Assembly (NCBI RefSeq): GCF_900141855.1
Contig: NZ_FQYU01000009.1
Location: forward strand, 62,001 to 126,000
DNA length: 64,000 nt
Direction: 5' to 3'
Source: Pseudozobellia thermophila
GTDB lineage: Bacteria; Bacteroidota; Bacteroidia; Flavobacteriales; Flavobacteriaceae
The translations under genes and the position numbers were made by a program. Positions 51,563 to 59,497 of the stretch are shown piece by piece (the stretch's first letter is position 1; every line of letters starts with the position of its first letter). Below the pieces are notes generated by a model. It was not told the DNA's origin. It did no database searches and saw only the letters and a program-made list of their open reading frames with translations.

Positions 51563-52660
51563 TTACTGGGCCGAGAAGGCTTCGAACATGGCATTCAGGT
51601 CTTGTGGGGCCAATTCGCCATTGGCCACTACAATCCTGTGCTTAAAGGTCGTGCTCTCTCCCTTTTTCAGCTGAAAGTTCAACTCTTCCTTACCGTCGCT
51701 GAACACCGCTTGCCCCAAGGGATTGGCGGCAAACAATCCGTAACCGCGGGAGTGCCAGTACGTAGGGTAGCCTACGTTCGATTTATGATCGAGTATGGCC
51801 AGTGCTATTTTCTCGTCCCCGATATGCGAGTACAGGTTTACCCAATTGGAGCGCTTGCCCCAGGTATCCAAACCTTCAACACCTTCGGCATTGATGTAGT
51901 TTCCGTTGACCCCTTCGTTATCAAGTACGGCCACGGGGGTAGGGTTGCCATTGGCATCGGTAAAAATCGTGGGTTTGTCCGAAGGAAGCTCCAAGGCCCT
52001 TGTTACCCGTATACCCAACATGCCTTCTTTATTGTCCTTAAAAAGTACGTCTTCGGCAATTGCGGTCAAGGTGGTCATACGGTCGATGGAATAAACCGAA
52101 CCCTCTCCCTTAAATACGAAGGTGGTCTTTTCTTCGATCAAGGTCGTACCCCCGGGGGTGTTCCAATCCATTTTTACCCTCAAGACCCCTTGTTCGTCGC
52201 CATCTTCAACCGCCTCAATGGTTTTATGTACTATGGTGCCATATTTATCGCGGTCCTCCACTATGATCGAATCGGAATTATTCCAAAAATCAAGTCCGTT
52301 CACGTCGCCGTAATTGAACCAGACCCCCACATGGTGCGGGTGGTCTACACGTTCACCGGTAGAAGGTTCCAATGGAAACTTACGGGTGATCTTCGTGCCC
52401 GCGGGTGTCACCAAGGGGTAAAGGACCGGCTTTTTAATGTTATCGGGATACCGGTACGATGTAAACAGTTTACCGTCGATCATCACCTCGACCATTTTAT
52501 CCGCTTCGTTCGATACCAGTTGAATTCTTTTTTCGGTTTCCTGTGGCATGGCTGTAGTTTCTTGCTTTTTGGTCTCACCTTTGCACGAGAAAAATAAGGC
52601 TATCAGGCCCATGGCTCCAATTTGCTTCATTGCGGGAAGCCTTAAAATTGTTTTGTTCAT
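51563..52660 (-). CDS. DUF6807 (PmoA-type) lipoprotein
   Basis: This is a 365-residue lipoprotein precursor; the lipobox is ALFFSC (Cys 26 with this start). An internal ATG at 52630 would give a shorter signal and is equally possible. The mature part matches the DUF6807/PmoA-like family (the blocks RVDHPHHVGVWFNYGDVNG, read in part, and the later NVGYPTYWHSRGYGLFA). This is a beta-sandwich family found in sugar-degrading loci of Planctomycetes and Bacteroidota. It lies 53 bp after a DUF1080 gene on the same strand. The function is unknown; a role in modified-glycan breakdown is likely from context. Confidence 0.82.
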   Translation of the reverse strand: MNKTILRLPAMKQIGAMGLIALFFSCKGETKKQETTAMPQETEKRIQLVSNEADKMVEVMIDGKLFTSYRYPDNIKKPVLYPLVTPAGTKITRKFPLEPSTGERVDHPHHVGVWFNYGDVNGLDFWNNSDSIIVEDRDKYGTIVHKTIEAVEDGDEQGVLRVKMDWNTPGGTTLIEEKTTFVFKGEGSVYSIDRMTTLTAIAEDVLFKDNKEGMLGIRVTRALELPSDKPTIFTDANGNPTPVAVLDNEGVNGNYINAEGVEGLDTWGKRSNWVNLYSHIGDEKIALAILDHKSNVGYPTYWHSRGYGLFAANPLGQAVFSDGKEELNFQLKKGESTTFKHRIVVANGELAPQDLNAMFEAFSAQ

Positions 52661-52713
52661 TATAATAGGGTTTGGATTTTGAGATTGTAAAGAGATGCGA
52701 TAACCCGAGCCAT

Positions 52714-53313
52714 TCAGTCGAGTTCCCCAATTCTAATATTTCTAAAGCTGGTGGTCATATCCCTACCCGGATGCAACTGCAATCCGATGGGGCCTTCTTC
52801 CGGTACATCGTCGGACGTATAGGTCACGACCTTATGACCGTTCAACCAAACCGTGTACACATTGTCGACGGCCTTTATCTTTATGGTGTTCCATTCGTTG
52901 GGCCTGAGAATATCGGCTACCCCTTCGGCCTCTACCGGATACCCTTTACCAACGATGTACGGCGAACCCGTCATATCGCGTTTGAGCGATCCCGATATCC
53001 CCATTTGTATCTGCTCCTTTTCCGTGCGGAGAAAAATTCCCGTATCGACGGTACCCTCCCCATATAAAAACTCGGTTTCGATTACGAAATCGTTGTAATT
53101 CTTCTTTGTCCATAAGATGGAGCCCGTTTTTTCAGGGTCGCTTTTGGCAAAAAGCACACCCTCCTTAACTGACCACCAAATGTTGTTTTCGGGTACGACC
53201 CATCCTTTTAGGTTCTTACCGTTGAAGGCCTTTTTAAGCTTGGCCTGCTGGGCCTGGGCCAATTGGGACACGCCCAAAAAAAGCAGCAGCACAAAACAAG
53301 TTTTACGCATCAT
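52714..53313 (-). CDS. DUF1080 protein, secreted
   Basis: This is a 199-residue protein with a cleavable signal peptide (about residues 1-21, ending in AQAQQ). The family blocks FNGKNLKGWVVPENNIWW and GSILWTKKNYNDFVIETEF, read in part, then GTVDTGIFLR, place it in DUF1080 (3-keto-disaccharide hydrolase family, concanavalin-like). The ATG at 53313 gives MMRKTCFVLLL; one codon later is also possible. The following gene encodes DUF6807. It differs from the first DUF1080 protein (31928-32686) in lacking a lipobox. Confidence 0.84.
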   Translation of the reverse strand: MMRKTCFVLLLFLGVSQLAQAQQAKLKKAFNGKNLKGWVVPENNIWWSVKEGVLFAKSDPEKTGSILWTKKNYNDFVIETEFLYGEGTVDTGIFLRTEKEQIQMGISGSLKRDMTGSPYIVGKGYPVEAEGVADILRPNEWNTIKIKAVDNVYTVWLNGHKVVTYTSDDVPEEGPIGLQLHPGRDMTTSFRNIRIGELD

Positions 53314-53415
53314 TTCTAGTAGTTTTGGTTTGAATATCATCGAAAAATAGACAATTATTTATAATAATTAAGCCAACGACCCTATTATTTGCATTAATTT
53401 AAAAATTTTACGGGA

Positions 53416-53423
53416 TACTTTTG
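53416..53423 (+). promoter_or_regulatory. -7 element for the ergothioneine genes
   Basis: TACTTTTG matches TAnnTTTG exactly and gives a leader of about 38-40 nt to the ATG at 53467. A second candidate, TATCTTTA at 53440-53447 with TTTTG 16 bp upstream, cannot be excluded. Confidence 0.55.
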
Positions 53424-53466
53424 AAAAATCTATAATCCGTATCTTTATAAACAACAAAAGTTGAGC

Positions 53467-54627
53467 ATGATACTTACCGATTCCCTTCTTGATTTCTTTC
53501 TTGAGACCCGTCGATATACCGAAACCCTTTGCCAACCTCTTGAAATCGAAGACTACGTGGTTCAGCCCGTGGTAGATGTGTCTCCCCCAAAATGGCACTT
53601 GGGGCATACCACTTGGTTTTTTGAGGAGTTTATATTGAAACCGCATGCCCGCGACTATCGCATTTTTGACGAGGATTTTTCCTTTGTTTTCAACAGTTAT
53701 TACGAAACCGTAGGAAGGCGGGTCGTACGTTCTGACCGGGGCAATCTTTCACGACCTTCGGTCGAAAGGGTATACGAATACCGGTCGTATGTCACCGCGG
53801 CCATTGAGCATTTGTTTTCCACGCCAAAAGACCAACAATTGAACGACTTGTTGGAAATTGGGATACACCATGAAAAACAGCATCAAGAACTGCTGCTTAC
53901 CGACATCAAGTATATTTTGGGCAACAACCCCTTGCTCCCCGCCTATTCAAAAAACTTCCTCGGACACCCCTTGGAAGACCACACCCAAGAGTGGATTTCC
54001 GTTGACGAAGGCATTTACGAAATCGGACATGACTCCGATGGATTTTGCTATGACAATGAGCTCGGAAGGCATAAGGTGTATCTACATCCCTTCGAAATCT
54101 CGAACAAACTGGTGACCAACCAAGAGTTCGAGGAGTTCATCAAGGCGGGCGGCTACAAAAACTTTGAACTATGGCATGCCGAAGGTTGGGACTGGGTCAA
54201 CCAAAACAAGGTAAGATCGCCCCAGTATTGGCATTCTATCGAAGGGGCATGGCACTGTTATACCCTGGGCGGATTGCGAAAAATAGATCCCCTGGCGCCC
54301 GTAACCCATATATCGTACTACGAGGCTTTCGCCTATGCGCAATGGAAAGGCTGCCGACTGCCTACCGAATTCGAATGGGAAGCGGCACAGTCATCCTTTC
54401 GTTGGGGGCGCCGCTGGGAATGGACGGAAAGCGCCTACCTTCCCTATCCCTACTACAAAAAGGCCGAAGGCGCATTGGGCGAATACAACGGTAAGTTTAT
54501 GGTCAATCAAAAAGTACTTCGGGGCGGTTCGGTGGCCACACCTGCCAAACACACCAGGCCTACCTATCGCAATTTTTTCCAACCCTACTTAAGATGGCAG
54601 TTTACCGGCCTACGACTGGCCCGATGA
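53467..54627 (+). CDS. egtB: Ergothioneine sulfoxide synthase (EgtB)
   Basis: This is a 386-residue non-heme iron enzyme that joins hercynine to a thiol (cysteine or gamma-glutamylcysteine) with O2 and makes the sulfoxide precursor of ergothioneine. The N-terminal DinB-like domain supplies iron ligands: H47 in HLGHTTWFF and the pair H135 and H139 in HHEKQHQE. The C-terminal half is a formylglycine-generating-enzyme-like domain (EISNKLVTNQEFEEFI, LPTEFEWEAA, and VLRGGSVATPAKHTRPTYRNFF in part). The length fits EgtB. egtD follows by 37 bp. The thiol partner cannot be decided by inspection. The ATG at 53467 is chosen over the TTG at 53461. Confidence 0.93.
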   Translation: MILTDSLLDFFLETRRYTETLCQPLEIEDYVVQPVVDVSPPKWHLGHTTWFFEEFILKPHARDYRIFDEDFSFVFNSYYETVGRRVVRSDRGNLSRPSVERVYEYRSYVTAAIEHLFSTPKDQQLNDLLEIGIHHEKQHQELLLTDIKYILGNNPLLPAYSKNFLGHPLEDHTQEWISVDEGIYEIGHDSDGFCYDNELGRHKVYLHPFEISNKLVTNQEFEEFIKAGGYKNFELWHAEGWDWVNQNKVRSPQYWHSIEGAWHCYTLGGLRKIDPLAPVTHISYYEAFAYAQWKGCRLPTEFEWEAAQSSFRWGRRWEWTESAYLPYPYYKKAEGALGEYNGKFMVNQKVLRGGSVATPAKHTRPTYRNFFQPYLRWQFTGLRLAR

Positions 54628-54664
54628 GCCGTATGTTTTAGTAAACCATTTCGACTATTAGGCT

Positions 54665-55642
54665 ATGCAAGAAACAATAGTACATACCAACATACAAGCC
54701 CAATTTGAAAGAGACGTAAGGCAAGGGCTTACCGATTTTCCCAAGCACTTGTCGTCAAAATATTTTTACGACAAAAAGGGCGACTCGCTTTTTAAGAAGA
54801 TCATGCATATGCCCGAATACTACCTGACCGATTGCGAGTTCGACATCCTGAGTCGCTACAAAAGCGAAATCGGTGCCCTTTTTGCCTCGGACAAGCAGGC
54901 CTTTAAACTGATCGAACTAGGTGCCGGCGATGGAAAAAAGACAAAAATCTTGTTGAAACACTTTACCGAACAAGGCCTCCCATTCAAGTACCAGCCTATC
55001 GACATCAGCCAAAACATACTGAACGAACTGGAAAAATCGCTCGCAAAGGAACTACCCAAACTTAAGGTGGTTCCCAAACAGGGCACTTATTTTGAGGCCT
55101 TAAAGGAAATTAGCGATGAGAACGGCACCCGAAAGGTAATCCTGTTCCTAGGGTCGAACATCGGCAACCTCCTGCACGACCAGGCCATTGAATTCTTGAA
55201 AAGCGTCAACGAACTCATGAAGGGGGACGATTTGTTCTTCTTAGGATGCGACCTCAAAAAAAACCCGCAGACCATTCTCGATGCCTACAACGATCCCGCC
55301 GGCATAACCGAGGCCTTTAACAAAAACATACTCGCCCGGATCAATGCGGAGCTGGGAGGCAACTTTGATCTTGACAACTTTTTGCATTGGGAGGTTTATG
55401 ATCCGGAAAGCGGTACCGCCAAAAGCTTTTTGGTTTCAAAAAAGGCCCAGACCGTCACCATAGCAAAGCTTGACCTCGAGGTATCGTTTTCCCCATGGGA
55501 AACCATACATACCGAAATCTCACAAAAGTACGACGACGCCACGGTTAAATGGCTGGCCGAACAGTCGGGCATGGAGGTTTGCGAAGAATTTACCGACAAG
55601 AACTCCTTCTACAAAAATTATGTGCTCCGCACCTTAGGGTAA
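54665..55642 (+). CDS. egtD: Histidine N-alpha-trimethyltransferase (EgtD)
   Basis: This is a 325-residue SAM-dependent enzyme that trimethylates the alpha-amino group of histidine to hercynine. The SAM site is LIELGAGDGKKTKILL; the later FLGSNIGNL and the C-terminal half with a lid over the histidine pocket match the EgtD/DUF2260 family. It lies 37 bp after egtB and 54 bp before a DUF427 gene, one operon. The genes egtA, egtC and egtE are not next to it. Confidence 0.93.
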   Translation: MQETIVHTNIQAQFERDVRQGLTDFPKHLSSKYFYDKKGDSLFKKIMHMPEYYLTDCEFDILSRYKSEIGALFASDKQAFKLIELGAGDGKKTKILLKHFTEQGLPFKYQPIDISQNILNELEKSLAKELPKLKVVPKQGTYFEALKEISDENGTRKVILFLGSNIGNLLHDQAIEFLKSVNELMKGDDLFFLGCDLKKNPQTILDAYNDPAGITEAFNKNILARINAELGGNFDLDNFLHWEVYDPESGTAKSFLVSKKAQTVTIAKLDLEVSFSPWETIHTEISQKYDDATVKWLAEQSGMEVCEEFTDKNSFYKNYVLRTLG

Positions 55643-55696
55643 GTTACCCGCTTCATTTACGACCAAAAGGAGTATACACCATTAATCCATACACCT

Positions 55697-55978
55697 ATGA
55701 AAGCTATCTGGAACGGTACCGTCATCGCCGAAAGCGACGACACCTTGGTAATCGAGAACAATCATTACTTTCCCCCGGAAAGTGTCAAAAAGGAATTTTT
55801 TGAAGAAAGCAAGACGCATAGCACCTGCCCTTGGAAGGGTGTAGCATCGTACTACAACCTTTCGGTCAAAGGCCAGGTCAACAAGGATGCCGCCTGGTAC
55901 TACCCCGAGGTGAGCGAACTGGCAAAAGGCATCAAAGGGCGCATCGCCTTTTGGAAGGGCGTAAAAATCGAACCCTAA
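55697..55978 (+). CDS. DUF427-domain protein
   Basis: This is a 93-residue single-domain protein of the DUF427 family (IENNHYFPPESVKKEFFEES, then HSTCPWKGVASYYNL, then DAAWYYPEVS). The conserved Cys and Trp in TCPWKG are characteristic. The biochemical function is unknown. It is the third gene of the egtBD operon, and egt loci with small extra genes are known, so a role in ergothioneine metabolism or thiol redox is possible. That is an inference from gene order. The start is the ATG at 55697. Confidence 0.85.
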   Translation: MKAIWNGTVIAESDDTLVIENNHYFPPESVKKEFFEESKTHSTCPWKGVASYYNLSVKGQVNKDAAWYYPEVSELAKGIKGRIAFWKGVKIEP

Positions 55979-56018
55979 GGCCCTATAAAGCCCCTAAAAC
56001 GTGTTCCACTTCGATAAA

Positions 56019-56048
56019 GAAGCCGATTCCTAATAAAGATTCGGCTTC
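56019..56048. terminator. Hairpin between the egt operon and the CBM48-like gene
   Basis: GAAGCCGA (56019-56026) and TCGGCTTC (56041-56048) form an 8-bp stem. The minus-strand side is followed by TTTATC, so it is best read as the terminator of the leftward CBM48-like gene. It lies 40 bp after the DUF427 stop. Confidence 0.6.
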
Positions 56049-56075
56049 CCCAACATGGTTTACGGTTTCAGCCGA

Positions 56076-56375
56076 TTAAAGTACCAGAAGGGCGTTTTCG
56101 CCACCGGCATAGTCGTTCCATTTAAATCCATCCGCTTCGGCCTCGTTGACATAGTTGCCATCGATAATGTATTTAAACTCGAAAGTCGACTCTTTGGGCA
56201 ACTCCAAGGTTCCCTTGAAGCTTCCGTTCTTAAGTTTTTTCAAGGAGCTCGCCTTATTCGCCTTCCAATTGTTGAAATCACCGACTACGGCCACTTTTTC
56301 CGCTTCCTTGGCAGGTACGGTAAAGGTTACCTTGCATACGGGCCTTGTCTTTAAATATTGTTTTGAAATTGCCAT
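56076..56375 (-). CDS. Stand-alone CBM48-like (isoamylase early-set) protein
   Basis: This is a 99-residue protein that is one immunoglobulin-like early-set domain. The blocks KVTFTVPAKEAEKVAVVGDFNNWK, read in part, and the GTLELPKESTFEFKYIIDG match the glycogen-binding (AMPK-beta/CBM48) family. No catalytic domain is attached, which is unusual outside kinases and branching enzymes. It may bind glycogen or bind another protein through this fold. The start is the ATG at 56375 with a -7 element 56 bp upstream. No glycogen genes are next to it. Confidence 0.82.
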   Translation of the reverse strand: MAISKQYLKTRPVCKVTFTVPAKEAEKVAVVGDFNNWKANKASSLKKLKNGSFKGTLELPKESTFEFKYIIDGNYVNEAEADGFKWNDYAGGENALLVL

Positions 56376-56430
56376 GATAATGAGTTTTTTATTGTTTGTC
56401 CTGTACTAAGGGTTTCTTCTAAACACATGT

Positions 56431-56438
56431 CAAAACTA
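56431..56438 (-). promoter_or_regulatory. -7 element for the CBM48-like gene
   Basis: On the minus strand TAGTTTTG fits TAnnTTTG. A leader of about 50 nt is predicted. Confidence 0.55.
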
Positions 56439-56556
56439 ACACTTTAATAAACTCATAACCAAGCCTTAAGACATTTTTATCATTTTCGCAATTATTACCT
56501 AACATTTAAATGCCCCATGTAAAAATTACGCTCGGTATTTCTAGTTTAGACAAGAT

Positions 56557-57645
56557 TTAAGTCATTGATCCTAAAATTTTTACCAATTCGTCAATATCCG
56601 TTTCGGTGTTGTAAAAATGAAAGCTAAAACGAATGCCGTTTCCCCGCTGCGAACACACGATCCCCCTTTCGGTAAGGGTTTCAAAAAGGGCACGATCGCC
56701 CTTGATATTGAAAATGGTACCGGACTCCTTTCTTTGAAGGGCAGTATCGTCCAAAAGTCCCAAATCGGAAAATTCCCTTTTAGCCTTTTTCGACAGCTTG
56801 TCCAAGTGTTCTTCTATTTTGGACATGCCCAAACCTTCGAGATACTCCAGTGAAAATTTGAGGCTTCCGAAATTGAGCGTATCCAAATGGCCCGGCTCAA
56901 AATGCCTTGTAAAGGATACCGTATCCCTTCCCCCGAGATCGTGGTCAGAGGCATTGAACCCGATGGTATGGAGGTCGAATACCTTATCCATTCCATCCTT
57001 GAAGAGCATAAACCCGTTGCCGTATCCGGAAAGCAGCCATTTATAGGCACTGGCGCCCAGAACATCCAATGGGGAATCCTCGAAATTAAAATCGGTAGTC
57101 CCGCAAAACTGGGTACCATCGGCAATCAGGATCAATTCGGGAAACTCCTCCTTTATCGCCTTGAGAAAATCCATATCGATCTTCACGCCACTGGCCCATT
57201 GCACCAAGCTTAGGGCCAAAATTGAAATCGTTCCGGTTCCCAGCCTTTCGCGAATATTGTTTTCCAGATTCCCGTCAAGGGCGGCATAAAGAATCGTATG
57301 CCCCCGATATTCAAAGGGCCAATTGACCGAGGGGTAATCGTTCTCGACCAAGAGGATGTTTGTTCTTTCTTTCAGCCCCTCCAACAAAATATTGAGCCCT
57401 AGGGTAAAATTCTGCACCAAGGCTGTATTTTCTACCTTGCTCCCAAAGAAACGGGCCACCGTTTTTCGGGTTTGCGGAATAAGCTCCATCATGGCCTCGT
57501 TCTTCATGGTACTGCCCCCTATAAGGTAATCGAGGTCGTGCTCTTGGCGCCAGGTCATCAACTGTTCGCTCAAAAGTCCGGCAGATGCCGTATTGGCATA
57601 AATGTATTGGCTCAAGACGGGGAAATGTTTTCTGGTGTATTCCAT
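56557..57645 (-). CDS. Class V aminotransferase (PLP enzyme)
   Basis: This is a 362-residue PLP-dependent enzyme of the class V aminotransferase/cysteine-desulfurase-like fold. The PLP Lys is K202 in ASAYKWLLSGYGNGF; D176 and Q179 in IADGTQF bind the cofactor ring. The pattern resembles ergothioneine C-S lyase-like and isopenicillin-epimerase-like proteins more than IscS, and no mobile Cys of desulfurases is seen in the usual loop. It converges on the CBM48-like gene at the far end of the egtBD locus. A role as the C-S lyase (EgtE-like) step is possible but unproven. The start is the ATG at 57645. Confidence 0.82.
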   Translation of the reverse strand: MEYTRKHFPVLSQYIYANTASAGLLSEQLMTWRQEHDLDYLIGGSTMKNEAMMELIPQTRKTVARFFGSKVENTALVQNFTLGLNILLEGLKERTNILLVENDYPSVNWPFEYRGHTILYAALDGNLENNIRERLGTGTISILALSLVQWASGVKIDMDFLKAIKEEFPELILIADGTQFCGTTDFNFEDSPLDVLGASAYKWLLSGYGNGFMLFKDGMDKVFDLHTIGFNASDHDLGGRDTVSFTRHFEPGHLDTLNFGSLKFSLEYLEGLGMSKIEEHLDKLSKKAKREFSDLGLLDDTALQRKESGTIFNIKGDRALFETLTERGIVCSQRGNGIRFSFHFYNTETDIDELVKILGSMT

Positions 57646-57674
57646 AGTTGTTATCTAATAAGGGGCAATTACCG

Positions 57675-57704
57675 TATCTTTGTACAAGTACCTTTTCAAA
57701 GATA
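57675..57704. promoter_or_regulatory. Face-to-face -7 elements between the aminotransferase and 2TM genes
   Basis: Plus-strand TATCTTTG (57675-57682) faces right and minus-strand TATCTTTG (57697-57704) faces left, 14 bp apart, a perfect 8-bp inverted repeat. A TTG at 57648-57650 is a plausible -33 element for the rightward one. The two start sites would fall close to 57687 and 57692, so the transcripts would overlap at their 5' ends. Confidence 0.6.
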
Positions 57705-57712
57705 GCCAATAC

Positions 57713-58105
57713 ATGTTTGGAAAACACAAAAACAAATCGGAGGTCGAATTGGAACAACATGTTCTTTTAGAGAACGCACAGGCCCGCATTAAACAGAAAA
57801 AGCGGCTATACACCCATTTTGTCATTTTTTTGATCGGCAGTGTCTTTTTGGTGTTCATCAACAAGATATTGAACTACTGGGAAACCTACGATTGGTTTAT
57901 TTGGGCCATAACCTTTTGGGGTTTTTTGTTCGCCATACACGTATTCAATGTCTTTGTAACACAAAAGTTCATGGGCCCCGAATGGGAGCGCAGCCAACGT
58001 GAAAAGCTGGTAGCCAAACAAAAAAAGCGGATTGCCGAGCTACAAAAGGAAATTGAGACCGATTTTCCCCTTTCCAAGGTCAACAAGAAAGAAACCGAAC
58101 CGTGA
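57713..58105 (+). CDS. 2TM-domain membrane protein
   Basis: This is a 130-residue protein with two close hydrophobic helices (about 35-55 and 63-85) flanked by basic, coiled-coil-like ends (a charged N-terminus and a long RIKQKKR... KQKKRIAELQKE tail). This is the 2TM (PF13239-like) domain found in small Bacteroidota membrane proteins and in LytTR-linked sensor proteins. Function unknown. The ATG at 57713 is chosen; an upstream in-frame ATG at 57680 overlaps the promoter. It may be co-transcribed with folA, 89 bp downstream. Confidence 0.8.
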   Translation: MFGKHKNKSEVELEQHVLLENAQARIKQKKRLYTHFVIFLIGSVFLVFINKILNYWETYDWFIWAITFWGFLFAIHVFNVFVTQKFMGPEWERSQREKLVAKQKKRIAELQKEIETDFPLSKVNKKETEP

Positions 58106-58194
58106 TCGGACCGGTTTCCGTTCGTTGGCTTTATCAAGTTTAATAAAAGGATTGGCCGAATTGTTTTCGGAACCAAAAGCAAAAAAGACCTTAA

Positions 58195-58701
58195 GTGAAT
58201 ACCATTTGCCTAATCGCCGCAGCGGCAGAAGACAATGCCCTAGGAAAAGACAACGATTTGTTGTGGCATTTGCCCGATGATTTTAAACGGTTTAAAAAAC
58301 TGACAACGGGCCACCCCATGATCATGGGCCGAAAGACCTTTGAAAGTTTCCCCAAACCTTTGCCCAACAGAAGGCATATAGTAATCACACGCGATACCTC
58401 CTATACCATCGAACACGAGAACTGTATCGTGGTACATTCTATGGAAGCCGCACTGGAAGCGACAAAGGAAAGCCCCCTTACCTTTATCATCGGCGGGGGA
58501 GAAATATACAGGCTCGGCGAACCTTTATCGAATAGTATGGAGCTCACCCGGGTGCATGCCACTTTCGAGGACGCCGACACCTTTTTTCCGGAGATCGACG
58601 AATCGGTCTGGACACTTACCAACGACGAATTCCACCCCAAGGACGAGCGGCACGAATACGCCTTCACGTATTTGACCTATGAAAGAAAACCTGACCGTTA
58701 A
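58195..58701 (+). CDS. folA: Dihydrofolate reductase
   Basis: This is a 168-residue enzyme that reduces dihydrofolate to tetrahydrofolate with NADPH. The motif IAAAAEDNALGKDNDLLWHLPDDF contains the folate Asp/Glu loop, read in part. MIMGRKTFESFP and the NADPH-binding FIIGGGEIY match. The start codon is GTG at 58195, since no ATG gives an intact N-terminus. Its stop overlaps the murI stop by 4 bp (convergent). It works with thyA and folD elsewhere in the window. Confidence 0.95.
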   Translation: MNTICLIAAAAEDNALGKDNDLLWHLPDDFKRFKKLTTGHPMIMGRKTFESFPKPLPNRRHIVITRDTSYTIEHENCIVVHSMEAALEATKESPLTFIIGGGEIYRLGEPLSNSMELTRVHATFEDADTFFPEIDESVWTLTNDEFHPKDERHEYAFTYLTYERKPDR

Positions 58702-59486
58702 AAATCGCCCTTTTCCACCGAATAGTGGAGGCCATCATTTCGAACAAAGCCCTCCAGCACCTTGAGGTCGCCATTGCTATAAAATTCGTGGTGACCCGAG
58801 GATCTCGTGGTTCTCAAGGTGCCTTTTTCCCCAAGGATCGATTTGGTCTGCCGTGCCACGGCCTCACCCGAATCGATGATCTGTACCGTGCCGGGCAGCA
58901 TATCCTTTAAAAGTGGGATCAGATAGGGATAATGCGTACACCCAAGGACCAAATAATCGATGCCCTTTTCCAGCATGGGCCTTATATAGCCCTCCAATAG
59001 TTCCTTTATTTCCTTGGAATCGACCTTGCCCTGCTCGATCAGGGGCACCAAGCCCGTTCCTTCACGCTCTATCACGGTTATACCCCGGGCGTGGTTCCCG
59101 GAAGTACTATGAAAGAGGCTGCTGGCCAAGGTTCCCTTTGTGGCGAGTACACCGACGATCTTTGACCGCGATTGCAGGGCCGCAGGCTTAATGGCAGGTT
59201 CGATGCCGACAAAGGGCACATCGTAGTTTTGGCGCAAGTAACCGATGGCGTTGGTGGTTGCCGTATTACAGGCCACCACGATCAACTTACAGCCTTTCCT
59301 TAGAAGCACCTCGGTGTTCTTGATACTCAGCTGCAGGATCTCGTGTTCGCTTTTTTCACCGTACGGGGCATTTTTGCTATCGGCCAGGTAAACGGTATTT
59401 TCGTAGGGAAGAAGTTTGTGGATTTCCCTCCAAACGGAAGTACCGCCCACTCCCGAATCAAAAATACCTACTGGGCTATCGCTCAT
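58698..59486 (-). CDS. murI: Glutamate racemase
   Basis: This is a 262-residue enzyme that makes D-glutamate for peptidoglycan. The two catalytic Cys are C73 in VVACNTATTNA and C183 in VLGCTHYPYL. The family start GIFDSGVGGTSV is present. The length is standard. It lies 11 bp after the PafA gene on the same strand and probably shares its transcript. The ATG at 59486 is used. Confidence 0.96.
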   Translation of the reverse strand: MSDSPVGIFDSGVGGTSVWREIHKLLPYENTVYLADSKNAPYGEKSEHEILQLSIKNTEVLLRKGCKLIVVACNTATTNAIGYLRQNYDVPFVGIEPAIKPAALQSRSKIVGVLATKGTLASSLFHSTSGNHARGITVIEREGTGLVPLIEQGKVDSKEIKELLEGYIRPMLEKGIDYLVLGCTHYPYLIPLLKDMLPGTVQIIDSGEAVARQTKSILGEKGTLRTTRSSGHHEFYSNGDLKVLEGFVRNDGLHYSVEKGDF

Positions 59487-59497
59487 ACCGTAATGAT

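Noticed and set aside
51536-52597. Long open frame antisense to the DUF6807 gene (over 350 codons)
   Set aside because: The opposite strand carries a clear conserved protein with a signal peptide; the antisense frame has no family-like composition. The same holds for the long plus-strand frames at 8489-9514 (against the sulfatase) and 62870-63823 (against the DUF389 gene).
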